Shown: positions 22,640 to 34,163, counted from the first letter of the stretch. The stretch: DNA of 64,000 bases from Gymnopus androsaceus JB14 (GCA_009733575.1 ML769664.1:1-64000); one strand, 5' to 3'. Notes: generated by a model not told the origin, from the letters alone. Program-made: numbers and translations.

Positions 22640-24455
22640 CTTTGGAAGATTGAATCAACGCAATCGCCCTTGGAGAGCGGGGTTTGATGCTGCACTTGAA
22701 CGGCTTGGGGTAACTAGATAGAAAGGGAAGTGATCAGTAATTTGTTCGCACTCCCATAGATGGAAAGGCATCCGTTCAAGAAGTAGTACCCACCTAATGG
22801 TCCCACTTGTTCGATCAATTGACTGGCTCAAGGACCATCCCATTCTCGACGCACTTGCCGATATCGAAAACGGCTAGAGACACGACACAAGAAACAAAGA
22901 CGGAAAAAGCTGGAGAGTCAGAGACTGCGGGATGGTCAGATGGGATGGACGAATGGGACAAATAGAAACTACTCACGTTGAATGGCTATCACGGTCATTG
23001 CCGCCTTGGTATCCTTGTTCCTGTCCGTAATATAGCATGGGGAAACTGTCATTGATAAAAGGTCAGTTCATGGCGTTCTTGACAACCCACACGGATTGAA
23101 TAATTAATATACCAATCAAGACAAAGCTTCGAATTTCGAGACGACAGGAAACTCACTGCTTGATCAGTAACAGTCGACTGAATTCTGGGGTTATCCTAGT
23201 TCTTGATGAACGAGCCAGCGTAGAAAAGACTGGTCCTGGGCTTGAGTCACCATTTCCGCAGATGGCCGATATGTTACCAGAGGTGCCGTTAGTGAAAGCA
23301 TCGTAAGCAGCATAGTACGTCGGGTAGTCGAGGACGCTGTCGAGGACATCTGAAAGTTGGAAGGTTAGTTGGACAGGTTGTACCCTTCGAGATAGAAAAG
23401 CCTACCAGTATACGGCGCAGCATACGTGACATTCCCAATCAATATCTCTCCAGCACTGTACACGCCCACACTTGACACGAATCCAGGCCAGAAGTCCTGT
23501 CTTATATGTTTCGCCGTATCAATCCTCAACCCATCTGCGCCATAGCTCTGTGCGAGATCCTTGATCGACGTATACATGGTGTCAACGGTCGTGCTGTTTT
23601 CTGTATCAAGATCGAGGAGAGGAAGACCTGATTACAGAAGAGGTTTGAGTTTGGAAATTTGAATGATTTATAGAATGGTTTGCGAACCGTAATCTCCAAG
23701 CCAACACTATTCCACGTTGGTTTGGTTGTTGTAGTCGGAAATGAAGCATTGGGTGTGGAAGGAGGATTGGGAGCCGAAGGGCTGGAGAAAGGAGTAGTCG
23801 AAGGTTTCGGGGGAGACGTTGGTGGTGTTGGTCGGGTTTGCGACCAGACTGGGAGGAACGAAAGAATAAGAGAACCGTACAGATTTGCAAAAACGCAAGA
23901 AAGACGTACTGGTTCACGACAATGTCTACCATAAGATACATCCCTTGGTCATGCAGAGATGTGCTCAAATTCTTGAGATCATCCGCAGAACCAAAATTGG
24001 AGTTGAGAGAGTTGATGTTTTGTGGCCAGTATCTAAAACCAAACGATTAACGGAATACCTATCAGCATACGGCAATACTCACCCATGATAAGCCTCCCCC
24101 TCTGTCCTCAAGCCTTCGACATTCTGCACGATAGGCGATATCCAGATAGCGTTGAAGCCCATATCCTAGATATAGTCCAGCTTGCTAACAACACCTTCCC
24201 AGTTTCCGCCGCAGTATACATGGCTGCCGGTATTGCAGCTTGACGAGGAACCATTTCCGAGGGCGAATCGGTCAGTGACGAGCTGAGCGAGGAGAAGTTG
24301 ATTGAGTAAGAGCGTTCTATAAATCAACGAATAAAAAGGAGACTCACCTGATAAATAGGTCTGTTCCTCCATTCATCCACCGTCGCAGCCAACACTGATG
24401 GAGCAAATCCCAATAGGGCTACTGCTGCGGCACCTGTAGTCAAAGAGTACTTCAT
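22640..24455 (-). pseudogene. Alpha-amylase (GH13), decayed
   Basis: The ATG at 24455 opens a signal peptide (MKYSLTTGAAAVALLGF) followed by WRNRPIYQ and, after an intron, LVTDRFALGNG, the classic GH13 start. Then come [47 protein letters not shown] (nucleophile Asp) and GEILIGNVTYAAPYTG (acid Glu), then DNPRIQSTVTDQA with the third Asp. Two TAG codons interrupt conserved places: 24166-24168, where the family has DYIQ, and 23196-23198 before DNPRI. Frames also shift near 23215 and 23890. The C-terminal beta-sandwich is barely detectable below 22980. It lies inside the 7 kb element with no other amylase partner genes. Confidence 0.85.
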
Positions 24456-24829
24456 TTCGTTTGAGATTGGATTTTGTATTTGTCCTAGTTGGATTAACTG
24501 AGTTTGGCGAAAGAGCGTCCGTCAACAACAAAAGAATCGGAGAGAGCGTGTACGTCCTCATAAGTCAAAACCCAAAAGCTTTCTCTAAAACCAAAAGATA
24601 GAAGCACGAGGCGAGAAGCAGTCAAACTTCAAGCCAAAGCGAAAAGGGGAGCAGCGAGCTCGGCAGCGAGGGCATGTCGAGCTGGGAGAAAGAATGAAGA
24701 AAGAAAGGGAAAAAACAACGGCACATCGAAACTGAGCTGACATATATAACAATGAAACCAAATGTTGCCCGCATACGACAGTGCATGGATGATCGATTTG
24801 AATGTTCTGCCATACTAATACGGCAGTTG

Positions 24830-25040
24830 AATTAGCATTCTTGACGATCTACATGGGTTGAATAATGAGCATAGTCTCGAGTTTTGAGATGACAAGAAAC
24901 TCACTGTTTGATCAGCTCGACAAATGAGCTGAAAAGACTGCGGTTCTGGGCATGCGTCACCAATTCCGCGAGACCAAGGTATGTACCAGAAGCATTGTAA
25001 ACAGTTAGGGTAGTCGAGAATGTCCGGAAGCAAGTTAGAC
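24830..25040 (-). pseudogene. Second GH13 amylase fragment
   Basis: The stretch matches the amylase segment at about 23060-23340: shared AGCATTCTTGACGA-type start, the GGTTGAATAATTA/GAGCATA run, GACAAGAAACTCACTGTTTGATCAG, and the reverse-strand peptide DILDYPN. It is much shorter and reads through several shifts. It shows a second, more eroded amylase copy was once next to the first. Confidence 0.6.
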
Positions 25041-26280
25041 CTGAGATAATTAAGGCAAAGGAGTACTTGCATGAACCAAGGAGTACTAGGCTAAGGAGTA
25101 TGATGGGCGAGGAAAGATGACATGCAATCTACGGAACTTCGGAATTACAGCTGATTACGGCTGATTTAGAATTGGGCTGATGATGTGAAGGTCGTTCCAG
25201 ATATGAAGGACGCTACGAGTGTGAAGGACGCCACGCTCATGGTCCTCTCGTTCCTGGTCATCCTTTCGAATTCTAATAGAAGACAAGATAGGGGACAGGT
25301 AAATGTCAAAGTGGTCAAAGCGGTCTCAATTCGAACACTATCTACATAAACCATCTCATTCATTTACTCCGATCGCGATTGATCAGAGTTGCAATACGCA
25401 GGTAAAATACCTGATGTTCAAGTTCTTTCGTTAAATGTCAAGTGGTCGCGTTACGCGTTTGGAACAGCTCAAGAGGCAAGGACATCTCAGAAGGCGTGAG
25501 CAACGACTGTTTAATGTAAGAGGTGAGAGTAGGTACTCTTGATCCAACATATTCATCTTGTACTAGATATTCACTGGTGAAGTGGAGTCTGTCCGAATGG
25601 CAACAAGACTGTTAGCACGGAGGGGATCGATGAAAAGAGTATCTGAAGGATTTCCATCCGGGATGAGGGACGATGAGACGGATGTTTCTATTTTGAAGAG
25701 AGCAGAGAGGCTGAGGTACTTCGACTTGGAAGCAGGATGATAGGAGCAAGTAGGATAGTAGGAGAAAAAAAGAAAGCAGTGGAACAATGAAAGAAAAGAC
25801 GAGTCTGTTCGGCTCCTACTCCGATGCCAGGAGCTTTAACTTGGACCCTTTATTAGTGATTTCAGCACCTACCACTGCATTGTTTGAGGTCGATTCTCCA
25901 ACAAATGAACTATCCAAATGATATCACCTATTGCTCATAATGCTTTGCACATACTCTCGAAAATGACCTCCAAGATTGGCTGAAGTTCATCGCTTAGAAC
26001 AACGGACTCGATTCTAGATATACAGTACTTAATTTAGAATGAAATGCAATTTTATCAACATTATTATGTTCAGTACATGCAACTTTTCGATATTACAGAC
26101 TAAACACGTCTACTGAAGCGATCCCGGAGCATCCGGATGATATCTGATATCATCTCACTGCATGAGACCGTCATTTCAAACGACGAGCTCGAAAGGAACG
26201 CCCGTTAAGCGCCTACAGACCGCGTTTCCGAATGTGATTGTTTGGCAATCTCATGGTTGAACTTTGCTCTTGTCGTTCAT
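25041..26280. other. Interior spacer of the 7 kb element, no recognised gene
   Basis: Only short frames occur; a 74-codon minus-strand frame at 25563-25787 has no recognisable motif. No transposase signature (hAT dimerisation domain, DDE motif) was found here. The spacer separates the minus-strand amylase remnants from the plus-strand mannosidase remnant. Confidence 0.5.
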
Positions 26281-26539
26281 TCAGCGCGACGGACTATGGC
26301 TGAAGACTTGCCTAAACCTCCTCAGGCCCATTGTACGTCTTGTTCATTCTTATTTGGAAGATTTTTTTGACTTAATTCCTTGGTTATAGCTCCATTTTTC
26401 CTCGAATAATTCCCCTGCATCCGGCATTGACTTCTCATACGGCGACTCAACCTGGAGATCCAAGATTGAATTTTGGACGCGATTTATAGGCGCTATCTAT
26501 CTTTGCGCTTCCTCTGGCTCTTTTTAAGTCGAAACTCGA

Positions 26540-28485
26540 CAGTGAAGATGGAGACTGGTGGTGTGTGCTACGTGAAGCATGAGGTCTATGGCAGTCGTTG
26601 TTTTGGACCTCGAAATGACTTATGAACTTGTCGTTTGACCAAGACGCAAACTTCAATACTTTCGAGGTGAGCTGTGATTTTATCTGCAGTTTATAATCAT
26701 CTCAAATTCGCTCGTAGACTACTATCCGTGTTCTTGGCGGTCTTCTCTTGGCATACAAACTCACTGGCCACGATAAACTCTATCTCGACCGCGCTATCGA
26801 GCTAGCTGACCGTATGCTTCCTGTTTTCGACACCGAATCAAGGCTTCCCCTACCCAACGTCAATCTCGCTCAACAAAAAGGTGTCCCAGACCCAGACCTT
26901 CCTTTCCTCGTCAGCACCGCAGAGGTGTCGACGTTGCAACTCGAGTTCAGATATCTCAGTTACTTGATGGAGGAAGAAACATACTGGGAAAAAGTTGAAG
27001 CAGTACGTTCATTACGGTGCATGTTCGTTTTGTGCGACTGACCAAAATGCAGGTTATGAAAACCATCAAAGAGCATAGGATGCCACACGGACTTGCTTTG
27101 ATTTACTTGTGGTGCATGTTCCCATTTTTGTTTATAGAAGGCAGCCTGCTCATTGGTGAACCTTATCAGCGCACAGACCGGTCAATTTGTTCCTTCTGCC
27201 ATTCGATTGGGTCCCCGTGGTGATTCATACTATGAGTATCTATTGTGAGTACAGTACTGTCTTGCGACTCTTTCGTTCTAATCCATGCCATAGAAAACAA
27301 TATATACAAACTGTAAGTTTGTTCAACCCTCGATACCAAGCGTCTGTTTATGATGACTCTCAGAATCAAACGGAAAATGTTTATCGAGAGGTGAGTACGC
27401 AGCATAAGCGGCTCGTTTAAAAATATCTTACATGTTCTGCAGATGTACGACGACTGCAACGAACGCCGTCCACGGAAACCTCATCTCCAAGAGTCCCTAC
27501 TCGCGCATGACTTACACCTCGGAGCTCATTCCGGAACGGCATGGAGATGGACAGCTGTTCGTGACATTTATGTACTTGGTTCAGTTGAAATGATTCTAAA
27601 ATATTTCTCTCTCGCAGATCCTGGCGACTCACACCAAAACAAGACCATCTAGTTTGCTTTTTTGGTGGCTCACTCATGCTAGGAGCAACCATCACTGGCG
27701 CCGCTGTTATTCCTGTATCTATCCCGCCTTGACAGTCAGAATTCATGGACCATGGAAAAAGGATTGGAAAACTGGAGTCGAGCTAGTCAGGTCTTGTGTG
27801 GATACACACGATACTAAGACGTGCATTAACGTTTAGCATTCTTCGTTTAACGGCTAACAGTGATGGAGTTCTAGTAGACTTTCGCCTGAAATTGTGAACT
27901 TTCGTATCCCTTCAGACGCCAGTGTAATGGACACATTTCTCGTCGGGTGCTCCCGCTGATTGGTATATCGTTGCTCGAGCATATATAAATATCAAGGCTC
28001 TCAGACCGGAGACCGTAGAGTCGCTCTTCTTGGCCTTCCGTCTTACTGGAGACATCCGTTACAGGGATTGGGGTTGGGATATATTCCAAGCGATTGAGAA
28101 GCACTGTAAAGTGCAGACCAGTGGATATGCGAGTATTATGGATGAGGTACCGGCACAGCAAGAGGATAAGATGGAGACGTTCTTAATGGTAAGAGTTCTG
28201 GTTCTTTTCAGCTATGAATGCAGTCGCTCATGTCCGTTGTGATTCAGAGTGAAACATTGAAGTATCTGTTCCTTCTATTCAAGGACGCAAGTGAATTGCC
28301 TTTGGACAGTAAGTGGTTTAAGTGTTTATATGTTTTATAGCTAACGTATTGCTCTTGCTTCTCGCAGAATATGTGTTCAACATAGAGGTTCGTTTGGTAA
28401 TTTCACACTACGTATTCAGATAGTTGACATCTTTCAACATCTGCAGGCCCATCCATTACCGATATTCACACCACAGGTTTCTCCT
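26540..28485 (+). pseudogene. Alpha-1,2-mannosidase (GH47), decayed
   Basis: Family blocks follow in order with introns between them: DQDANFNTFE joined over an intron to TTIRVLGGLLLAYKLTGHDK, LYLDRAIELADRMLPVF, VSTAEVSTLQLEFRYLSYL, LGPRGDSYYEYLLKQYIQT (in split frames near 27205-27310), HLVCFFGGSLMLGATI near 27640, AFRLTGDIRYRDWGWDIFQAIEKH, SGYASIMDEVP, SETLKYLFLLF, and KYVFNIE followed by AHPLPIFTP. GH47 enzymes trim N-glycan mannose in the ER/Golgi. Several frames are broken (near 27200, 27650, 27780 and 27960) and the N-terminal third is not recognisable. It is cargo of the 7 kb element. Confidence 0.85.
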
Positions 28486-28689
28486 AGAAAAGCCATATTT
28501 ATTATCATGTACTGTACAAGGATCAGGACTAAAACTATTCCTTCTTCCCAGCAAAATCGTCTATATTATAGTTATGTCAAATCAATATTGCGTTTAGCGT
28601 TTTGTATACGAACAAAATAGCGCATCACCAGCTGCGCCAGTCATAATGCTGGCTACATGGCCCGGTGTAGAACTCACATAATTCAATTA

Positions 28690-29088
28690 GTGTAATCACT
28701 TACATCGTTCACATGAACAAGTGGTTAATGTGTGCCGTGGTCGTTCATTTGACTGAATAGGCACTGGTGTATCTATGGAGCGTAGGGTTCGATTCCTTGC
28801 AGCGACATTTTACTCCGGCTCTATCTCGGTCCGGTGAATGCTCCCGGTGTCTCCGTTGCGCTCATATTTGTCAGCGCGTACCTCCGCCTCGGTGACTCAT
28901 CATCCCGACGCTATGGGCACTGGAAATATTGGTGCATGGGATATATCCCTTGGTCATGGTGGTACTATGGATTTATCCCATAGCGCCATTCCAGAGGCAT
29001 TGGCTCTTCTGTGGTTATTTCCCTACTGAAGCATTTGCAAAGTAGGGATATAGCCCAGTGTCAAGCCTTCAGGATAACAGTTACAGGT
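28690..29088 (+). repeat. Right terminal region with motif array and tRNA-like boxes
   Basis: It mirrors the left end. GGGATATATCCC (28938), GGATTTATCCC (28969), GGTTATTTCCC (29013) and GGGATATAGCCC (29046) precede the terminal inverted repeat. Upstream, ACAAGTGGTTAATGTGTGCC near 28710-28730 resembles an A box, and GGGTTCGATTCC near 28786 is a good match to the tRNA B box. The boxes again read outward, toward the right end. Confidence 0.55.
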
Positions 29089-29096
29089 GGAGTGGC

Positions 29097-29354
29097 GACT
29101 GGAACGACAACAGCAGCTTGAGCAGTACCAGCAGCAAGAACAGCGGGAGCAGTGTTTTGCGCAGGACAGATAATGGACCCGAGGAGATAGCCAGTCATTC
29201 CATAGGAACGGGCAACGCTCTTGACGTGATCACGGAAGGCAGCCCAGTTTGAGGCACCTTTGAGTTGCTTTTCTTCAGGGAATGAGATAAGAGAAGGTAG
29301 TTGGCTGGACGGCGTGGAGCTCATAATGGAAAGGATAATGATAAATCTCAACAA
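29097..29354 (-). pseudogene. N-terminal part of the Copia gag, separated by the nested element
   Basis: The frame reads SSTPSSQLPSLISFPEEK, then KGASNWAAFRDHVKSVARSY and GMTGYLLGSI, a Copia gag start resembling the fragment at 6859-7355. It stops after PVAT, at the target duplication. The codons after PVAT continue at 22092 in the same frame as VNSPNPSDQEWELRDG. The most likely start is the ATG of MSSTPSS. Confidence 0.85.
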
Positions 29355-29449
29355 CGGTGAGCGTAATGAATTTCGACAACGGCGAGGCAGTGAAGGTAAA
29401 CCTAATAGTCTATCGGCGAGATGCAGAACGGCGATTCTGACTGCGAATC

Positions 29450-29777
29450 TGTGAAATTCCTATAGACTACGTGAGTACAACGAGGGCCTCAGTTCGAGAT
29501 GATGGAACTCATTATATTTACCTATAGACTACGTGAGTACAACGAGGGCTATAGGTAAAGTCAGCGAAGTGTAGCAAACGATAAATAAGAAGCTTACCCT
29601 CAGTTCGAGATGATGGAACTGAGGGAACCGAGGAATCGACGTGCCAAGGTTTATATAGTACGGGAAATGGCATGTCGGTAAACAATATAAACAAACACCA
29701 AATAAGAAGATAGAACCGGAAAAGGAAAATCAAACCAAACACACGACGCCACACTAAACGCCCGTCAACATTTAACA
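29450..29777 (-). repeat. 5' LTR of the Copia element, with an internal duplication
   Basis: It matches the LTR at 18172-18437 but is 62 bases longer. The extra piece repeats CCTATAGACTACGTGAGTAC and CCTCAGTTCGAGATGATGG near 29460-29521. Outside that piece the two LTRs differ by only a handful of substitutions, so the insertion of the Copia element is fairly recent. Confidence 0.9.
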
Positions 29778-29782
29778 ACATA

Positions 29783-30425
29783 CATACAAGTTATTGGTGG
29801 TTTTCTATGTCATGTTCAGTGATTTGGACAGATTAGAAGTAGGTAGTTAATTATTTAGAGAACTGTAACATATCCTGGTCAATAAACAATATTTTTCCTT
29901 GCTCCAAGATCACCCAACTTTCAAGATGGACTGTCAAACAGGTATTAAATATAGAAGTGATTTATATTACTCAGAGCTTCCCATGTTGAAAAACATCATT
30001 CTGTATACAGTCCATTGCTGTCCATAGCAGTCTATAGTGCAGCATAGTAGTCCATAGTTCTGGACAGACAGAAGGGACCTTGCTATGGGTCCTATGAGTG
30101 CTATGGGTTCTGCACAGAGCTATACAACTCTATACAGGACATCCATGCTTTGTTGATGAACTTGAGGGATTAGCTCAAAAAATCTTGTGTATGCTTGGGA
30201 GTTGAACACAGTCTAGAAAATTTTCTTGCAGCCTTGAGTTGAACATGAGGTCTGCCAGATGAAGGGGGGTTGTTGTCAAGCAAGGGGGTTGTCAAATAGA
30301 ATGATCCTGAGTTTTCTTAAGGTACTTCTGAGTCTTTCTAGGGACTTCTGACTTTGTCTAAGGTATGTGTATGATGAACTTGCTTTCAGAGAAAAATGCT
30401 ACATGCTTTAATCATCTACAAATGC
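29783..30425 (-). pseudogene. Repeat-rich spacer with a small TPR-CHAT linker fragment
   Basis: Near 30045-30140 a CTATGG-rich repeat (GGGACCTTGCTATGGGTCC) occurs. Directly after it, 30155-30265 matches the linker between TPR array and CHAT domain of the large gene (60510-60625): shared CTTGAGGGATTAGCTC, AAAAAATCTTGT and TGCAGCC...TTGA phrases. The fragment encodes nothing usable. The rest of the stretch shows no gene. Confidence 0.6.
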
Positions 30426-30532
30426 ATCAGCAAAACCTGTATTTTTGCTGGAGGTCTCTGGAATAGGGTACCTTGCTCCAGAGATGTCCCAAATGAATGG
30501 TTTTCTCCAGCGAAAATACAGGTTTTGCTGAT
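30426..30532. mobile_element. Short foldback MITE of the ATCAGCAAAA family
   Basis: The ends read ATCAGCAAAACCTGTATTTT on the left and the same sequence reverse-complemented on the right. The inverted repeat is about 28 bases with one mismatch (continuing TGCTGGAG/CGCTGGAG). At 107 bases it is the smallest of the family copies in the window. A clear target duplication was not found. Confidence 0.7.
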
Positions 30533-32437
30533 GTGTATTGAAGATACATTGTGCTGTCTTGAGAATAATAGCTTTGGATCTCTTCTAAATTGTTAATTAT
30601 TAATCACCAGTCCAAAGTCAGAAAAGTAGGTTGGGTGAGTGTGAGAACTTTGAGAAAATCTTGCTGCAAACTTTGATCTAGCTGGAAGATTTTGTCAAAG
30701 TTCCCACAGCACCAAGTACCTGTATGATCCAAACTAAAGTTAGTTAGTTTTTAATTGGTATCAGTCAACATTCGGTAGTACATCAGCACTTTCACAGGTG
30801 TATGGAGGTATGGTACCATACACTCCATACAAATTCCATACATGATTGTGATGTATGGCCACTACGGCGTCGCAAAGTTTCCATATGCAGTGTATGGCAC
30901 CTTCCATACTATCTCCATACAGTAGTGTCCCATACATAATGATAATATCCCAGTCCATACATTCACTTACTAGTACCCGTACACATTTCATAATCAAACA
31001 TCGTGAAATTCATGTAAAGAAAGCTACATGGAGGGTGTAATACAAGCTACGAAATGAGATACAATGCCCTCATAAAGCTCCAGTGAAATGAGGCCACTTG
31101 AGCATTGAAAACCACAAATATGGAGCTTGTTGCCGCAGTGGGAATCGACTCGGAAAAGTGTACTACACAGAGCACTGAAAACCACAAGTATGGAGCTTGT
31201 TGCCGCAGTGGGAATCGACTCGGAAAAGTATTCTACACAACTCTAGTATCAATGTCAGTAAGCAGACTGAGCTCAGCAATTTGATCCGACTCACTCACTG
31301 TGACCCAAACCAACAATTTTCGACTCGCGATGTTAGAACTAAATCAGAAAAGCAAAAGATCAACTTCAAGAAAGATAAGAATTGTAGTACACTCACCTAA
31401 TCGGAGTTGACGGACTCATCAGATGTTATCCAGTATCGTAACAAGTGAATCTCACCGCTGCTTAGCTGCATACACTGCCGTTCCGTCGAAACAAGTTGAG
31501 CCCAAAATTTAGCTACCTTTGCTGAGAATTGCGGCTTTTCTAACCCCAAAATTACGTTGTCTCAAGGTATTGATTGAGGCTGGTAAAGATAAATGTAATC
31601 GTTAGAAGAGCATAGAAAAAGATTAGAAATGGTTACTGCACCTCAAAAGATTACAGAAAACATAGGAAAACCAAAGATTAAAGAGACGATGCTCCCATAT
31701 ACAAGACTGAAGATGAAGATGAAAAGTGAAGAAAGGAAAAATGAGCATCGAAGGATGCACGTGCAACTATATAGCTGCGGAGTTTGAAACTCGGAGTTTG
31801 AATTGACTTGAGGGTTTTCATGAATTTCCTCACTCGGGCTGCTGCATCATTTGAACCGTTGCAACTTAGTAAATAATTTCTAGTCCTTTGCAACTGTTAC
31901 AAACATGGAATGAATATAATGATACTGAGTTGAATGCAAAATCTCAGTGTGATGTGCCACCGTGACGATGCCACAATGCAATGTACTTCCTGTGCATTGC
32001 AATCATTGCAATGTACTTCCTGTGCATTGCAATCATTGCAATGCACAGTGTTGGTGTGTGATTAATGTACTTAGATTGGAACTTGAAAGATTTGCCAAGA
32101 GGATGATAGGATTATATTAATATTCTATAAACCTGCCAGGCCTCTATCATGTATGGGAATTGTATGGGAGATTCCTCGAGTTTTGCTATGGGTGAGTATA
32201 GATGTATAGATTCCATACATGCCATACTTCCCATAGCACTCATACTTTTGCAAAACTGCTGATGTAGTCAGAGGAAGGTCAAGCTATAGTTAGGGATCAG
32301 CAGTAAATTGAGTACATTCCTAGGTATTTTAATACATAGTTAGCATGAAGTAAGCATACAAAGTAAATTCATCCATGTTAAAGTAGGTTGCACTGTCATC
32401 CATCTTTTTTTCCAATGAAAAATAATGTCATAGATAA
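30533..32437. repeat. Repeat-rich region without genes
   Basis: Contents in order: a cluster of CCATAC/GTATGG words (30790-30970); a direct tandem duplication of about 66 bases sharing TGGAGCTTGTTGCCGCAGTG at 31103-31235; a 31-base duplicated, partly palindromic unit with CATTGCAATGTACTTCCTGT at 31974-32041; and an imperfect GTATGGGA/TCCCATAC inverted repeat at about 32150-32230. No convincing ORF is present. Confidence 0.6.
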
Positions 32438-34163
32438 GCATTGCCAAGGTTATCCAACTAGCCAGCTTTGTTAGCATGATCATCAGGTGTCAGTTTGACT
32501 GCCTGCTTCTTGACCACAATGGCACTCTCTATGTCACTAATCTCCCCCAGATGCTCAAATTGTGACTGATAAGCATTGCCAAGGTTATTCAACCAGCCAG
32601 CTTCGTTAGCATGACCATCAGGTGTGAGTTCAACAGCTTGCTTCTTGACCAATGATGGCATTCTCTATATCACTAAGCTCCCCCAGATGACCAAATTGTG
32701 ACTGATAAGCATTGCCAAGGTTATTCAACTGGCCTGGTTTATTAGCATGACCATCAGGGGTGAGTTCAACTGCCTGCTTGTTGGCCACAATGGCATTCTC
32801 TATGTCACTAAGCTCTTTTAGATGCTTTAAATCGTGACTGATAAGCATTCCAAGGTTATTCAACCAGCTAGGTTTATTGGCATGGCCATCAGGTGTGAGT
32901 TCAATTGCCTGCTTGTAGGCCACAAATAGCACTTTCTATGTCACTAAGCTCCCCAGAGCACCAATCGTGACTGATAAGCAGTGCCAAGGTTATTCAACCA
33001 GCTAGTTATTAGCATGACCATCAGGTGTGAGCTCAAGTGCCTGCTGTAGGCCACAATGCATTCTCTATGTCACTAAGCTCTCCTAGATGCTTAAATTGTG
33101 ACTGATAAGCATTGCCAAGGTTATTCAACTGGCCTGGCTTATTAGCATGACATCAGGTGTGAGTTCAACTGCCTGCTTGTTGGCCACAATGGCATTCTCC
33201 ATGTCACTAAACTCTCCTAGATGCTTAAATCGTGACTGATATGCATTGCAAGGTATTCAACCAAATAGCACTTTCTATGTCACTAAGCTCCCCAGAGCAC
33301 CAAATCGGACGATAAGCAGTGCCAAGGTTATTCAACCAGCTAGGTTTATTAGCATGGCCATCAGGTGTGAGTTCAACTGCCTGCTTGTTGCCACAATGGC
33401 ATTCTCTATGTCACTAAGCTCTCCTAGATGCTTAAATTGTGACTGGTATGCACTGCCAAGGTTGTTCAACTGGCCTGGTTTATTAGCATGACCATCAGGT
33501 GTGAGTTCAACTGCCTGCTTGTTGGCCAAAATGGCACTTTCTATGTCACTCAGCTCCCCCAGATAGCCAAAACGTAACTGATAGGCATTGCCAAGGTTAT
33601 TCAACCAGTTAGGTTTATCAGCATGACCATCGGGTGTGAGTTCCACTGCCTGCTTGTTGGCCATAATGGCATTCTCAATGTCACTAAGCTCTCCTAGATG
33701 CTTAAATTGTGACTGATAAGCATTGCCAAGGTTGCTGAGTCTAGCAGGTTTGTTAACATGACCATCAGGTGTGAGTTCCGCTGCCTGCTTGTTGGCCACA
33801 ATGGCACTTTCTATGTCACTAATCTCCCCCAGATACTCAAATCGTGAGTGATATGCATTGCCAAGGTTACTGAGCCTGGAAGGCTTGTTAGCATGACCAT
33901 CAGGTGTGATTTTCACTGCTTGCTTCCAGATTTGCAAAGCATTTTCAATTTGAGTTATGTATCCTGACTGTTGAAAAGATTTTGCTAACTGCATTGCTGC
34001 ATTGTCCAATTCTTTTGTCTACCCATATCCAATGATTAATGCCTACAACACACTCCCATAAATAGAAGTATACCTCGACAAGCTCCTCTGATGACAAAGT
34101 TGACAAGGTTAAAGTTCTCCCAAGCTCTTCTTGATTTTCTGCATTGCCTGACATATCACTCAT
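32438..34163 (-). pseudogene. TPR-only pseudogene related to the TPR-CHAT gene
   Basis: The start at 34163 (MSDMSGNAENQEELGRTLTL) parallels exon 3 of the large gene. After an intron, MDNAAMQLAKSFQQSGYITQ leads into 45-residue TPR units of the form KQAVELTPDGHANKP...LNNLGNAYQSQF...LGELSDIE. At least a dozen units remain, but the frame breaks near 33330, 33000-33260, 32940 and 32640 by small deletions. The array ends at 32438 without the linker or CHAT domain. The upstream exon carrying the ubiquitin-interacting motif is also gone: the flanking intron sequence is conserved, but the exon between GATAGGAG and the next acceptor is deleted. Confidence 0.85.

Larger units (their letters stand above)
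22093..29088. mobile_element. 7.0 kb non-autonomous DNA element with gene cargo, nested in the Copia gag
   Basis: The left end begins CAGCCTTAGCTGTTATCCTG and the right end, reverse-complemented, reads ACCTGTAACTGTTATCCTG. The imperfect inverted repeat extends about 44 bases to TATATCC on both sides. GGAGTGGC flanks both ends (22085-22092 and 29089-29096), and the gag frame resumes across it, which fits a 7-8 base target duplication of hAT type. Each end carries about four spaced GGGATWWATCC-like motifs. No transposase was found. The interior holds GH13 and GH47 pseudogenes. Confidence 0.8.
18172..29777 (-). mobile_element. Ty1/Copia retrotransposon, split by a nested 7 kb DNA element
   Basis: Two LTRs in direct orientation bound the element, and the flanks carry the 5-base target duplication ACATA (18167-18171 and 29778-29782). 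On the minus strand a 5' LTR, gag, protease, integrase, RT/RNaseH, a purine tract (GCCAGGGGGAG) and a 3' LTR follow in Copia order. Removing the insert at 22093-29088 leaves about 4.6 kb, short for a complete Copia element because the RT core is deleted. It is defective. Confidence 0.92.

Noticed and set aside
31103..31235. Possible tRNA pair in the duplicated TTGCCGCAGTGGGAATCGACTC segment
   Set aside because: The boxes are partial, and no cloverleaf with matching acceptor stem and anticodon arm could be drawn. Treated as a plain tandem duplication.
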